Assembly: GCA_964370855.1 (NCBI GenBank)
Contig: CAYJMF010000110.1
Coordinates: forward strand, 1 to 14,589
Direction of reading: 5' to 3'
Origin: JAKLKS01 sp964370855
GTDB lineage: Bacteria > Planctomycetota > JAJSAM01 > JAKLKS01
Length of the DNA stretch: 14,589 nucleotides
The translations under genes were made by a program, and so were the position numbers. The notes under the pieces were generated by a model that worked only from the letters and a program-made list of their open reading frames with translations, had not been told where the DNA came from and did no database searches. This document shows, one piece after another, positions 14,021 to 14,589 of the stretch (position 1 is its first letter; every line of letters starts with the position of its first letter).

Positions 14021-14252
14021 CCCAAAAACCCCCCCCCCCGCCGCGCCCGGCCCCCCGCCCCGCGCCCGCGCCCGCCCCCCGGTGATTCCGGGGGCGGGGA
14101 TCGAATTCCGGTGGCCATCTCCGGGAGAATCGGGGGCACGGGGCGTGCAGGGGGAGGCGAGGCTGCCCTCCGTGGAATTCCGTGGCTCCCTGGGAGGGGG
14201 GGGCGCGATCCCAGCGACAGGGGAGGGGGAGAGCGGGCGATTCTCGAAGGAT

Positions 14253-14294
14253 GGAAGGGAAGGAAAGGAGCAGACCCTGCTCCCCTTCCCTTCC
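14253..14294 (+). terminator. Purine/pyrimidine hairpin leading into a pyrimidine tract
   Basis: GGAAGGGAAGG with GGAGCAG (14253-14273, interrupted by three A/G bases) pairs with CTGCTCC and CCTTCCCTTCC (14277-14294) around the loop ACC. From 14280 to 14371 every base is C or T. A stable hairpin followed by a C/U-rich run could stop plus-strand transcription from the LysM gene, although it lies nearly 290 bases past that stop and beyond a gap. The tract could also form unusual DNA structure. Confidence 0.4.
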
Positions 14295-14417
14295 CTCCCT
14301 CCCTTCCTTCCTTTCCCTCCCTTCCTCCCCTTCTCTCCCTTCCTCCCCTCCCCCTTCCCCCCTCCCCCCCCATGAAAAAGGGAGACCATTCGGAACTCCT
14401 GGCCTCCTCCTCTCCCC

Positions 14418-14535
14418 GCGCCCGTTTCGAGAGGGTCCGGTCCGATCNNNNNNNNNNCCCCCCCCCCCCCCCCGCCCCCTCCCCCCCCGGGCCCGCCCCC
14501 CCCCCCCCCCCCCCCGACCCTCTCGAAACGGGCGC
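14418..14535. repeat. 20-bp perfect inverted repeat flanking an assembly gap
   Basis: GCGCCCGTTTCGAGAGGGTC (14418-14437) recurs as its exact reverse complement at 14516-14535, on either side of the ten-N gap and of long C runs. It may be a true inverted repeat that broke the assembly, or a scaffolding artefact joining a contig end to its own reverse complement. Confidence 0.8.
14448..14457. other. Assembly gap (10 N)
   Basis: Exactly ten N followed by a run of C bases; a scaffold join of unknown real length. Confidence 0.97.
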
Positions 14536-14589
14536 AACGATCCTCTCGATCCACCGACCGGTCCCCGATTCCCGACGCCTTCCAGGACC

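Larger units (their letters stand above)
13966..14589. other. Low-complexity, gap-containing end region without supported genes
   Basis: After the LysM gene I find no credible gene. The stretch has two runs of ten N, homopolymeric C tracts beside both gaps, a purine/pyrimidine hairpin with a 92-base pyrimidine run, and a 20-bp inverted repeat flanking the second gap. Open frames here are low-complexity and cross the gaps. Base calls near the C tracts should be trusted little. Confidence 0.7.

Noticed and set aside
13969..14554. Open frames crossing the N gaps
   Set aside because: They run through unknown bases and homopolymers, and their composition is low-complexity.

Overview
This is a very GC-rich window (roughly 70% or more by eye) from a bacterium. 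The bacterial signs are Shine-Dalgarno sequences (GGAGG-type) before several genes, a lipoprotein signal peptide, LysM domains and MdlA/MdlB-type ABC exporter halves. The mix of sulfatase-modifying-factor-like secreted proteins, glutaryl-CoA dehydrogenase and a TIGR03960-type radical SAM protein would suit a Planctomycetota-like or other environmental lineage, but the sequence does not fix the phylum. Two runs of exactly ten N near the right end show that this is a scaffolded draft or metagenome assembly.

Layout. Two plus-strand genes lie at the left: an FMN-dependent nitronate monooxygenase / 2-nitropropane dioxygenase family protein (214-1314) and, 19 bases downstream, a clear homologue of the archaeal/eukaryotic tRNA pseudouridine synthase Pus10 (1334-2383). 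A convergent intergenic region with an AT-rich palindrome and a strong GC hairpin follows. Then come minus-strand genes: a 13-cysteine lipoprotein (2649-2900) downstream of glutaryl-CoA dehydrogenase (2940-4106), and two halves of a heterodimeric ABC exporter with a 4-base GTGA overlap (4208-6037 and 6034-7785). Next are a B12-binding-type radical SAM protein (7877-9826) whose last codons lie in a 29-bp inverted repeat, and a large secreted formylglycine-generating-enzyme-fold protein (10208-12874). A divergent plus-strand gene at 13204-13965 encodes a membrane-anchored protein with two LysM domains. The last 620 bases are low-complexity, gap-containing sequence with no gene I can support.

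How the genes relate. The two exporter halves almost certainly form one transporter: the 583-aa half has Asp in place of the catalytic Glu and an intact LSGGQ, while the 609-aa half has the catalytic Glu and a changed LSVGQ. Glutaryl-CoA dehydrogenase feeds lysine/tryptophan/aromatic breakdown to crotonyl-CoA, and the Cys-rich lipoprotein probably shares its transcript. The secreted SUMF1-like protein and the LysM protein diverge from one 329-bp promoter region and both act outside the cytoplasm or at the envelope. No single multi-gene system unites the window.

Most worth following up: the Pus10 homologue in a bacterial context, the repeat-like inverted element that supplies the end of the radical SAM gene, the tandem-repeat Cys-rich lipoprotein, and two AT-rich perfect palindromes in the intergenic regions.
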